DNA of 64,000 bases. Origin: Tetradesmus obliquus. Its lineage: Eukaryota; Chlorophyta; Chlorophyceae; Sphaeropleales; Scenedesmaceae. This document shows, one piece after another, positions 34,097 to 45,700 of the stretch (positions are counted from its first letter, which is position 1; each line of letters starts with the position of its first letter). The notes under the pieces were generated by a model that had not been told where the DNA came from, made no database searches, and worked only from the letters and a program-made list of their open reading frames with translations. The stretch covers positions 992,001 through 1,056,000 of the forward strand of contig CP126203.1 in NCBI GenBank assembly GCA_030272155.1, written 5' to 3'. The position numbers and the translations under genes are program-made.

Positions 34097-37000
34097 ACAC
34101 AGCAATAGTGGCTGAGTCAGCGTCGCTGTCAATGCAGTCCTCAGGATCAGCCGCAAAGCCGTTTTCGTACTGCTCGGCGGTCTTGCGCTTGATGCGGCGA
34201 GCAGTAGACCTGCAGCAGCAGCAGCAGCAGCAGCAGCGTGCACAGCACTTGTAAGCATCTTTTCATTGTGCACACCAGATACATCTGCTGGATGTACATG
34301 CACAATACAACGAGCAGCAAGCAGCTGGCAGACACACCATACACTGATTCCCAACAAACCCTGCATCCAAAGAACAGCAGCATTTTCGGCAATGGTGATG
34401 GGCAGATCCTGTCAAGCTGCACTTCTCATGACCATGCATGTGCTGTGCTTTAAGCGGCTGCAGAAATGTGGCGCATGCAGCCGGCACAGCACCCCCTGTA
34501 CACTTGGCAAAAGCCTGAAACCGCAACACCCACCTGTCAAACCGCGCCTCCACATAGTGCCCCGTCAGGATAATCAGCAGCAGCGTTGCTGCCACATACA
34601 TCGCAAACGCCCCTGCGAGCGCCACAATGCCGACCCTCGTGCCTTCGCGAGCAGCCTTTTGAACTGCATTCAGGCTCAGGCTGCCACAGGTGCAGCTGCT
34701 GCTTTGCAGGAACATCGCAAAGCTGCCGAGGTTTAGGCACACCGGAGGGCACAGCGGTTGAAAGGCGTAACTAGCCAGCCTGTTGCCGCCGGGAGTCACA
34801 CCCAGGAGCTGAGATGCCGCATCGGTGGAGCGCACGAGGGGTGTCAGAAAGGCGAGTGCTGCTGCTGATGCGTCAGAGGCTTGGGAGAGGGACAGGCCAA
34901 AGGGGCCCAGCAGGGAGTTGGCCTCACTGCAAAGAAAGTGACAAGAAAAGTGACAGGTGGCGGCGCGGGCAGCAGCGGCATTGATCAGCACGTTGCCAGC
35001 GGACAAAATCACATACGCAAGTGGCTTGGAGGCTTAAGACACAGATTGGTGGAGCGCACGAGGGGTGTCAAAAAGGCGAGTGCTGCTGCTGATGCGTCAG
35101 AGGCTTGGGAGAGGGACAGGCCAAAGGGACCCAGCAGGGAGTTGGCCTCACTGCAGAAAGTGACAACAAAAGTAACAGGAAATTGACAGACAGCAGTGCG
35201 GCCGGCGGTGGCGGTTCTTAGCATGCGACCAGGCCATAGTTGTGCTGACATAAAGCATGTTGCAGCTACATGCATAGTTGCATAACTGAATACACGGACA
35301 ATTCATGTTGTGCCCTGGGTGATGGCTGTGTATATGGCCACCGCCCCGCCCAACCACAGCAGCATCACCGTGCTACATTCACCACTGCCTTACAATTGCA
35401 TCATGTTTCCGCCGCATGTTTCGATCACCTGCAGGCGTACAACAGCCCGCTAGCAGTCACCATTGCTGCCGCCTGCGGCTAGGTTAGACTAACCAGCAGC
35501 AGTGGAGGCCAGCTAGGAAATGCTTATGTCTGATGATTTCTGTACCAATCCACTCACGTGGTGCCTTGGGTGATGGCTGTGTTGCCACTGCCTTGCCCAG
35601 CCACAGCAGCATGAACATGTGACTGAGGCATGTTTTAACTGTGCCAGATGCCCAACGGTATGTGCGACAAACACTGCTGCATCGTTACAGCTGGCCCCAG
35701 CTGGTCTGATCTGTGCGCCAAAAATCAAAGCTGATGTCTATTTGTGAGACGCAATCCAATCACATGGTGCCCTGGGTGATGGCTGTGTTGATGGCCACTG
35801 CGCTCCATCCAGCAGCATGGCCATGCACTAAAAACTACTGCCTTTACCAAAAAGTTTTATTTGCAGCTATCTGGAACAATCCACTCACCTGGTGCCTTGA
35901 GTGATGGCTGTGTTGATGGCCACCGCCCCTCCCAGCCACAGCAGCATGAACATGCTACATTCAACGCTACTGCCTCAAATCTGCGGCTCGAGCTGGACTG
36001 GATCCGCAGCATCTGAAGCCAACCAACACGTGCTATATTGGGAAAGTATATGTAATAAGCCACTGGCCGTGAGTGACTCACGTGGTGCCCTGGGTGATGG
36101 CTGTGTTGATGGCCACAGCCCCTCCCAGCCACAGCAGCATGAACATGAGGCAGGCCACCACGCCCAGCAGCAGCAGCCACATCAGCAGGTTGAGCAGCCC
36201 GCCAAAGGCCCTGTAGACGGTGAACAGCCACGGCTCAGGCTTGCCTGCAGCGCAGCCAGGTGTGTGCAGCAGTCGCAGATTAGGTCAGGGAGGGCATGCA
36301 GCAGCAGCCACACCAGCAGGTTGAGCAGCCCTCCAAAGGCCCTGTACGAGGTGAACAGCCACAATCCCGGCTTGCCTGCAGTGCAGAGTAAAGCAAGCAG
36401 TGTCAGGCTTTGTTCATTGACTGGGCGGCCCAAAGACAGGCTTTGTTTCAGGTTCTCAAAACAGCAGGTTGAGCAGCCCAACAAAGGCGCGGTACGCTGT
36501 GAACAGCCACGCCTCAGGCTTGCCTGCAGTGCAGAGCAAAGGCAACCACCATGTGAGCTTGCAAGTTTCGAGCGTGATGTCAGTTTAGCAGCCCCCCCAA
36601 GGCCGTACAGGCGCTAAAAAGCCACGGCTCTGGCTTGCCTGCAGCGAGTCACAGCAGAACGAGCAGCGTCAGGGCTTGTGCATTGGCTGGGCGGCCCAAA
36701 GACAGGCTGTGTTTCAGGTTCATATCAGCAGTTTGAGCAGCCCTCCAGAGGCCCTGTAGGCGGTGAACAGCCACAGCTCAGGCTTGCCTGCAGTGCAGCA
36801 CAGTAAAGGGCAAACACCACATGAGCTTGCAAGTTGATTTACATGGTTTGAGGCAAAGAGGAGTATGTGATGTTTCACACCAGCAGGTTGAGCAGCCCCC
36901 CAAAGGCCCTGTAGGCGGTGAACAGCAAAGGCTCAGGCTTGCCTGCACGGCAGAGCAAAGCGAACAGTGTCAGAGCTTTGTGCATTGACTGGGCTGTGTT

Positions 37001-37703
37001 TCAGGTTCATCAGAGCAGTTGAGCAGCCCCCCAGAGGCCCTGTAGGCTGTAAATAGCCACGGCTCCGGCTTGCCTGCAGTGCAGCACACAAAACAGCACC
37101 ACCTGGGCTTTGTTGTGGGTTCATAACAGCAGGTTGAGCACCCCTTCACAGGCCCTGTAAGTGTACAGTAAGCTGTCAACCACGGCTCAGGCTTGCCTGC
37201 AGTGCAAAACAACGGCAACCACCATGAACGCTTGCAGGTTTTGAGCGTGATCTCAGTTGAGCAGCCCTCCAAAAGCCATGTAGGCCGTGAACAGCCACGG
37301 CTCGGGCTTGCCTGCAAAGGCCAGCACAGGAAAAAACAGGCGGCGGTGAGCTGCTGCTACTGTACGTCAACGCCAGAGACAGCTTGCTAACGCCTGCAAG
37401 CTCCGACAATTTGCAGTGAAGGACCCAGGACATCCTGAGCATCTGCCAGGCATAACACCTCACAGCAGGCTGCACGCATCAAGTCTCAACGCACTGCCTG
37501 TTTTTGTCACTCACTGCAGCTGCAGCAGCACTCGCCCCACATCATGGACTTGTGTGTCAGCCGCCACAGGCCTTGCAGCACCACCAGAGCGATGATGCTG
37601 AAGCCACAAATGCTGATGGCCAGGATGGCAGTCAGCAGACCGGAATTCAATGAGCTTGCGAGGGAAGGTGCGACGCCGATGGCGCCGGCGATCTGCAGCA
37701 GCA

Positions 37704-37751
<48 letters not shown>

Positions 37752-38149
37752 CCAGCAGTGGCGGTGTTGGTGGCGTGACATGGCTGAGGCGGCAGCACTG
37801 CTGAGGTGAGGTGGCAGGTGTAGGTGAGAGTGTTGTTGTGGCAGAGACACTAGTGCAAGGGCAGGTGTTGAGGTTTAAGCGGTCTGTGCAGGCTATGTTT
37901 TTAACATTTGCAGGGTGGGGCTGCTTGGGTGAGACAGGCATGCACTGCAACAAGACACAAGGGGACTGCTATAACACAATTAGAGTGTATATTTATGTTA
38001 CTCCTTGCTTTCAACCCTTAAAAGCATAGACCTTGCTTCAAAAAGGTCACCTGCATGGCGTGGTCACTAATCCTTGCTGCTCCCACAATGAACATGACCA
38101 GGCCAGCAACAAACAGCGCTGCTGCCAGCAGCGCCGCCCAAGGCGTCAT
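33768..38149 (-). CDS. Four-transmembrane protein, tetraspanin-like topology, 424 aa
   Basis: Exons 38149-38051, 37692-37515, 36244-36082, 34926-34534 and 34209-33768 join in phase and end at TGA 33768-33770. The four hydrophobic segments are TM1 about residues 4-26, TM2 about 50-74, TM3 about 108-133 and TM4 about 245-268. A Cys-rich short loop (WGECCCSCSKPEPW) joins TM2 to TM3. A loop of about 110 residues between TM3 and TM4 holds paired Cys (CPPVC, CTCG). The C-terminal tail is about 155 residues, Ala/Ser/Tyr-rich. Short loop, long Cys-containing loop and juxtamembrane cysteines resemble a tetraspanin, but the canonical CCG motif is not present, so the family is inferred from topology. 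The ATG at 38149 is the first clear one; an upstream exon joined at the acceptor near 38171 cannot be excluded. Confidence 0.68.
35036..36081 (-). repeat. Donor-side and acceptor-side exon echoes in intron 3 of the four-TM gene
   Basis: Four copies of the end of the TM3 exon plus its CAC|GTGAGT-like donor lie near 35905, 35780, 35570 and 35320. One copy of the next exon's start (SEANSLLGPFGLSL-coding, with acceptor) lies at about 35157-35040. The echoes of each exon lie next to that exon. Confidence 0.8.
36245..37514 (-). repeat. Eight acceptor-side copies of the TM3 exon
   Basis: The segment CCTGCAG|GCAAGCC(T/G)GAGCC followed by CTGTTCACC...GGGCTGCTCAA recurs upstream (higher coordinates) of the functional acceptor at 36244. 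Copies start near 36375, 36525, 36638, 36789, 36943, 37075, 37196 and 37313. Each stops before the transmembrane codons. One copy (36943) has lost the acceptor AG. Confidence 0.85.
37693..37752 (-). repeat. (CAG)n tract ending an intron of the four-TM gene
   Basis: About 18 near-perfect CAG units on the plus strand (CTG in the gene's sense) run directly into the acceptor of the exon at 37692. Confidence 0.8.
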
Positions 38150-39626
38150 GGACAGGCAGCCACCGCATGGCCTGCAGTACGGTCAAAGGTCAACGCGAAA
38201 TCGGCTGGGGGTTAGTTGTTTGCTGATTTAAAGTGCAGATTTCGCGCGGGAGCAGCAACTTGTACACAAGCACAGCAAGGGCATGGAGTTGGTCATCAGG
38301 GTGACACATAATCCGGACACGATATTGCAGCCGAGGCGCCTCGCATTCACCTTGATTTACGAGAGCGTTCCATCGAGTCAAGCTCCATGAGGGTCATTGT
38401 AGTCGAGTGATGGCTTGAAGGCTCGAGGGAAGGTGGCAGCGAAACTGGACACCACTTTGTGCCTCGCTGCCTGGAGGGGCTCAGAAACTTCCGATCTGCT
38501 CAATATGATGAAACCTGTTGTGTGCAGCTCTGGCGGTCCTTGTAGCTGATACAGTCTGTAGGCTGGAACTGGTTCACGAAACAGAGTGCTAAGCAGCTGA
38601 ACAAGCAATCAATATGACTTGATATACCAGAACACGATGTAAACTGTGTCACGAAGCTGCTTTGGATGTGTGTAAAAGACGCAGATGGCGGGCAGGGGTA
38701 GAATGCGCGCTCGGTGGCAGCTTCACAAGAGCAGAATAGCATGACGAGGATAATAATAATTCAATCAAGCAAACAACGAACATTATACAAATGGTTGCAC
38801 AGCTGCTGGCACCTGCTGTCACAATGGTTCAGGGTTGGACCGTGACAGTGACTAATCGCACATGCCGTCATCGCGAGGCCGTGCAAACCGTGACTACAAG
38901 CATCGGTATCATCTCGCAAAGCAAACACGCACGACTGCTCGCAGACCACTTAAAGCCTGCAGCGGCTGACAGCTGTACCAGGCTGTGACTGTCTCCAGTT
39001 GAGGGTGGTCAGGCTGCAACCATTGATCAGTCATCCCTCCATAACCCGCAGCCAAGGCTTGGCCACGCCAGCAGCAGAAGACTGAATCTGACCGCAACAC
39101 TGAAAAAAAGGCTCACAACAGGTGTAAGGAACATACTTCTGACCAGCCAGTGCCACATACAACCTGTGAGCAAAATCTGTGAGTACAGTAGTCAGGCTCA
39201 GCCATGGCCACTGATCAGTCATCCCTCCATGCCCCGCAGCCAAGGCTTGGCTGCTGCAGCTGCTGCTGACTACACCTGAATAATGCTTTCAACAAAGGCT
39301 CACAACAGGTGTAAGGAATATAAAGATGCCTCCAGCAAGAGCCACATACAACCTGATGGGTTGACGATGGGTGTCTGTACCATAGCTAGCAGGCTGCACT
39401 CGCTGCTGTACCACCTGCTGCGGCGTGGGCCAGCTGGGCAGCAATGCAGCGAGCCAGGCTGTTTGCATGTGCTGGTGGGCTACATGAGCTGCTGTAGCAC
39501 CATCAACACGTGTATGATGCGGCCCAGGCCTGTTTGGCAGCCAGTGATTTTGGCAGCAGCAGCTGCTGCTGCGGCTGCAACCATTGCCAGCAGGCTGCAC
39601 CTGCTGCAAAATTCCCCTCGGCAATC
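38150..39626. other. Intergenic, with a 194-bp two-copy repeat
   Basis: This lies between the start of the four-TM gene and the 3' end of the WD40 gene. ATGATCAGTCATCCCTCCAT-like blocks with CCAAGGCTTGG and CTCACAACAGGTGTAAGGAA occur around 39010-39150 and again around 39205-39345, about 194 bp apart. A partial copy of the WD40 gene's last exon (CACCTGCTGCGGCGTGGGCC) lies at 39408-39445. No protein-coding gene is supported. Confidence 0.6.
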
Positions 39627-40228
39627 CTATGCTGCATCCTGCTGCATGCCAGGCCACAGCAGCTGCTGCACCACCTGCTGCGGCGTGGGCCAGCTGGGCA
39701 GCAGCAGCACCTGCGGCGCCACACTGCCCGGCTGCCACTCCTGTGGGTTGAACAGCGTGTCGAGCTGCGGCTTCAGGCTGCGGGATGCCACCCAACGAGC
39801 GTCGAGCTGTTTTGGCACCAGCCTGCAGCAGCAGCAGCAGCAGCAGCAACACGAGTTTGAAATGCCTTGCTGAGGCGTAAGGCTGCAGGACACCACCCAG
39901 TGCGCACCATGTTTCGGCACCAGCCAGCAGCAGCAGCTGCAGCAGCAGCAAGGTGAATACAAAGTGTCTAGCTGCTGCCTCAAGCTGCAGGAGGCCACCC
40001 AGCAAGCATGAAGCTGCCTTGGCAGCAGTCTGCACCAGCAGCAACATGAATACCAGTGATGCGTCCACTTCACTTGCACGCTTACATGAAACCTGAACTG
40101 TCTCTGTCAACAACTGCAATGCACCACTTGGGACACCCACAACTGCGAGAATCCAACGCTCAACAAACAACACTCACTTGCGCGCGTGCGCGGGGGTGGG
40201 GATGTCCTGCAAGTCCTGCAGCTCTGTG

Positions 40229-40261
<33 letters not shown>

Positions 40262-41512
40262 GGTGACGACCACATTGCACCACTTTGGAGCATATTGTGA
40301 CGCAACAGCACAAATCAGAGATGGAGGAAACACCTCACAAGAAAACACAACAGAACTGGTGCGTCAGACATCCGAAAACAAACAAAACAGAAAATGAGGT
40401 TTGCTGCAGCGCTCACTTGCGCGCGTGCGTAGGTGTTGGGATGTCCTGCAGGTCCTGTAGGTCAATATACTGCTGCTGCTCCAGAGGCAGGTCCAGCTCA
40501 GCCAGCTGCACTGCCAGCCTCATCGCTGCTGGGGCGGTGGGGTCCACACACACCTGCGGCGGCTGCTGCGCCTCCTGCAACACAGCGCAGTGGAATGCAG
40601 TGCAGTACAGTGCAGTGCAGTGCAGTGCAGCAGAGTCGGCCTAACCGCTGCTGGGGCGGTGGGGTCCACACACCTGCGGCTGCTGCTGCGCCTCCTGCGG
40701 TACATCACAGTGCAGTGTGGTGAAGTACAGTGCAGTGCAGTACAGTGCAGTACAGTGCAGCAGCGTTAGCCTTGTTGCTGCTGGGGCGGTGGGGTCCACA
40801 CACCTGCAGCGCCTCCTGCAGTACAGCGCAGTGCAGTACAGTGCCATACAGTGCACCAGCATGTGTTCATCAGCACAGCTACAGACATTTACAGACTGAG
40901 GCGTTTGTCGCGCACTCCTGCAACGCCTTACAGTGCAGTCTAGTGCAGCAGCATGCCATGTGTCCACGCACAGAGGTGCAGACAGTGATGCAGAGTCAGG
41001 TGCAGAGCGAGGTGACACCTGCAGTTGAAATGTGGCAGGCAGTCACCACAAAAAGCAGCAGCTTACCTGCAGCTTCCGCTCCAGCAGCCTCGAGCTGTTC
41101 ATCACTGCAGAAGCAAGCGGGTGGTCACTGGCCGGCATGGCCGGCAGCATCGCTGCTGCTGCTGCCGCTGCTGCTGCTTTGCCACGTGCTGATACCCCCT
41201 GCCCAGCAGCAGCAGGCGCGTTCTCCTTGTCCTGCTGCTGCTGCTGCTGCTGCTGAGCGCGGCGAAGGCTGAGGCGCTCCTTGACATTCAGCGGCCTGTT
41301 CTGCACCCTCTGCTGCTGCTGCTGCTGCTGGGGCCTGGGTGGTACCTCCACCTGCTGCTCAATCAACTGCTGCTGCTGCTGCCAATCATCAGCTGCCCCT
41401 GCGCGTGTAACATGCACAGCAGCAGCAGCCCAAGCAGCTGGCGGCCGCCTGGCTGACTGTGGCAGCCCCAGCCTCCCTAGCCCTGCAGCTCTAGCAGCAG
41501 CAGCAAGCCCCG

Positions 41513-41553
<41 letters not shown>

Positions 41554-42732
41554 AGGGCACTAGGATGGCTTGCTGGCTGCCCTGCCGATGATGGCGGCCG
41601 CTGCAGTGCAGCTGGCAGCTGCCGGGGCCGTGGCTCACATTCTTCGTCACTGTCTGCTGCTGCTGCTGCTGCTGCGCCGGCAGGCAGCCTAGCTGCAGGC
41701 TCGGCAGCAGTTCCACAGCCAGCAAAGCTAAGCAGGGCTTCTGCATCTGCCTCTTCCTGCTGCTGCTCTGCTGCTGCGCCTGTAGGGCTGTCTTGCTGCC
41801 AGTGGGACCGTGGCGCCGCAGCGTCGGCAGGTGAGGGTGAGTGAGTTCCTTCGTGCTCCTGCTCCTGCTCCTGCTGCTGCTGCAGCAGCTGCTGCTGCAG
41901 TTGTAGCTCCTGGAAGGTCGACTCACACGGCAGCTCATCCTCATCTGCTGCTGCTGCTGCTGCAGCAGCATCTTCTTCAAACTCCTCTGCTGCAGCATCT
42001 TCTCCTGGCAGCCCTGGATGCCTTGCTTCCAGCACCTCATCTGCCTGCTGCTGCTGCTGCTGCTGCTGCTGTGCAGAGCTGGCTGCCAAGCCTGCTTCAG
42101 CTGGTGCCGATCCTGCGGCCCGCTGCTGCTGCTGCTGTGTGGCCTGCTGCTGCATCTCCTCTGCTAGGGCCTCCAGGTCCAACGCTGTCTCAACAGAAAG
42201 CACAGCAATGAATGGTGCAACAGCAGGCAAGCAGGAGCAATCAAAATCAGAGACAAGAGCAGCAGCAGCACAAGCTGTTTTGGTACACCAGCCATGCAAC
42301 ACCAACCTCGGCCTGATGTGAGGCATCACAAAGTGGCACGTGCTGCTCCAGCAAGCTCTGCGATAGCCACACAGCACGATGAAACCAGTAGCTACGCTGC
42401 TACAGCTGCCCCGATCAGCCTGCAACAACCACACAGCATGATAGGACACAATTCTTTTCTGGTCTCAGACCATGTGTTCAAACTGTTGTGGCTCATACCA
42501 TCTGATGGTGCCAGGACCCACATGTAACTATACTCTTTCAAAAGAAAATAACAGCTATGTTATGTGAGGCACTGCCGCACCTGTGGGCCCCTCCGCAGCA
42601 GTGCCAGCAGACAGCACAGCAGCGCGGTCCATCCAGCTGCGCAGCGTGGGTAGGGTTGAGGGCTTCCTGAACCACGACGCTGACTCAGCAGCAGCAGCAG
42701 CACCTGCTGCCTCAGGTTCGGGTGGGCTGCTG

Positions 42733-42767
<35 letters not shown>

Positions 42768-45700
42768 GCTGGCAGCAAGTCCTGCTGACTGCAGCTCACC
42801 GCCATCAAAAAGGTGCCTGCGAGCTCCTGCTGCAGGCACAGCAGCACTCTGCTGCTGCTGCTGCTGCTGTATATCTGACCTGTGCCAGTCGATCGCATCA
42901 TTGGTGCCAACTGCTGCTTGCTGCTGCTGCAGCCCCTCTGCATCTGCAGCACCTGTACCTGCTGCTGCATCTGCTGCTGCCTCTCCAATGACCTGGTCCT
43001 CGAGCGCTGCTGTAGCCTCCGCCACAAGGCTGTCCAGCAATGCCGCTAAGTCAGATTCACCAGGGGCGTCTGCTGCTGCGATGGCCTCTGCTAGTGCTGA
43101 CAAGTCACGCTCCGCAATATTGAGCACATCAGCTGGCAGGTCCTGCATGCCAGCTGCAGCAGGGCCCTCTGCAGCAGCCGGGCTGTCCCACTGCTGCTGC
43201 TGCTGCAGACGGAGTTCAGAATCATCCAATTTAGCTGCATACTCGAGCTGGTCTAGGCTGGCTGCAGCAGCTGGGGAGTACTGATGCCGTACAGGGCTGC
43301 TGCTGAGGCTCCTGGCTGTGGCTGCTGGAGACATGCCCAGGCGCTGCTGCTGCTGCTGTTGATTTACAGGGCTGCTGCCAAGCCTCCTGGCTGCTGGAGA
43401 CATGCCCCGGTGCTGCTGCTGCTGTGCAGTAGGATCTTCCAGAGGCTGGGATGCTGTCAGCACTACGCTGCTGCCGAGCTCAGGGGTGATCAAAATGTGC
43501 AGCACCTGCACGCACAGCAGCCATGTGCTTGTGTCAATTGGTCAGTAGATACACGCAAGGCAGGCAGGACACTTGGCAGCTGCTGCAAGCCTGTGCTGGC
43601 TGAAATGGTAACAAGATATGGGTGAATGTGCAACTGCTGAGCTCACCTGGGTAGCTCCCAGCTGCCTGCCTGTCAGCAGCTGCACGCCGCTGCTCGGCAG
43701 TACTGCCAGACCCAGAGGCAGCGACCGCACACACCACTGCTGCCACAGCTGCAACCCCCTGCTGCTGCTGCTGCTGCTGCTGCTGATGCTGTACAAGCTA
43801 ACTGCACCAGGCTGGCCGCCCGCCGCAGCCACGGCCGTAGCGTCTGTGCCGAGCAGCTGCACTGCAGGGCCTGCTACAGCCAGTGTGTCGCCAGCAGGGC
43901 TGAATGCTACAGCCGTAATGGGGCCTGCGAGGCTGCCTGGGCTGCTGCTGTGCAGCGTGTGCCAGCTGTGGGGCCCTGGCAGTGAGGCTTGGTAGAGCTG
44001 CAGCTGGCCTGCAGGGCCTGCAGCCGCCAGCAGTGCAGCTGGTGGTGCTGCAGTACAATAATGAGACAAAAGGTGATGTGGCAGCAGATGCACAGCGCAG
44101 TCAGATGTAACAGCAGCAAGATGTGCATGCAGGAGTAAGGGATTGTGCTGCATGCCGGTGGCATTGAGTCAACAATAGGTGCCAGCTGTGGGGCCCTGGC
44201 AGTGAGGCCTGGCACAGCTTCAGCCAGCCTCCTGCCTCTTGCCTGGAACAGCTGTACACAGGAATGTGGGATATGCTGCATGCCAGCAATAAGCCTTCAT
44301 CACAACTGCAGCAGCACTCACCAGCGGCTGCATCCTCCTGACGCGCTCCACCCAGCCCCCTCCAAGGCGCCCCAACATTTAGTCCTGGCAGCACGCCCCC
44401 TCCATCAGGCACGCGAGGTCCAGGGGCTGCCAGCGCAGCAGCAGATAGCGGAGCACCAGAAATCAACCCTATGACAAGTTCTACACCACCTGCAGCAGCA
44501 CTCACCAGCAGCTGCATCCCCTTGCGATGCTCCAAGCCCCCTCCAAGGCGCCCCTATATTTGAACCTGGCAGAACGCCCCCTCCATCAGGCACGCGAGGT
44601 CCAGGGGCTGCCAGCGCAGCAGCAGACAGCAGCTGCGGGTCCAGCCAGGCTGCCAGGGCAGTGACTGGCCCCGGTCCTGCAAGCAGCCGCTGCACTGCCA
44701 GCAGGCGGCCTGAGGCGGTATTGTAGAGGGTGATGGAGCCGGCAGCGGTGCCTGCTGCAACCTGAGCAGCAGCAACAGTGGATGAAGCAGTGGGTGAGGA
44801 TGCAAGTCAGTTCAGGTTGAAGTGGGCAACAGGTGACCTGAGCCTGTGTTGTTGAGAGTGTTGGATGCAGCAGCAGACAGCAGCTGCGGGTCCAGCCAGG
44901 CTGCCAGGGCAGTAACCGACCCCGGTCCTGCAAGCAGCCGCTGCACTGCCAGCAGGCGTCCTGAGGCGGTATCGTAGAGGGTGATGGAGCCAGCAGCGGT
45001 GCCTGCTGCAACCTGAGCAGCAGCAACAGTGGATGAAGCAGTGGGTGTGGATGCAAGTCAGTTCAGGTTGAAGTGGGCAACAGGTGACCTAGGTTTGTGT
45101 TGTTGAGAGTGATGGATGCAGCAGCAGACAGCAGCTGCGGGTCCAGCCAGGCTGCCAGGGCCGTGACTGGACCCGGTCCTGCAAGCAGCCGCTGCACTGC
45201 CAGCAGGCGGCCTGAGGCGGTGTCATAGAGGGTGATGCAGCCGGCAGCGGTGCCTGCTGCAGCCTGCACAGCAGCTTTAGGCAGTGATGTTGCTTTTGAA
45301 CAGGTGATTGGGGTAGAGGCGGCCTAGGCGATGTTGTAGAGAGTGTTGGAGCCAGCAGCGGTGCCTGCTGCAACCTGCACAGCAGCAACATACACACAGC
45401 GTCAATCCTTCACAAGGAGTGTTGACTGCTTTCACCTGGGTTGAAGGCAGCGGTAGGTAGGTGATCCCGCAGTCGTGCAGTTCTATCAAGGCATGATGCT
45501 GCCCAAGCAGCTGGAATGCAGCAGCTGCGCAGCTAACACATGCTCAAAACAGCTCAAAAGACTTTTCTGAGGCCCCAGGCACCCCACTGCTGCAATGGCA
45601 GAGCATCAGCCAGCTGGCCGTCAGCCATCCTCCAGACTATCATATTTGCAACAGCAACTCAGACAACCTCTACCAAGGCGTCATAATGACGCAGTTCCTA

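Noticed and set aside
39289-40173. 294-codon minus-strand frame rich in leucine
   Set aside because: It reads through intron copies and CTG tracts of the WD40 gene in a frame that does not match the spliced exons.
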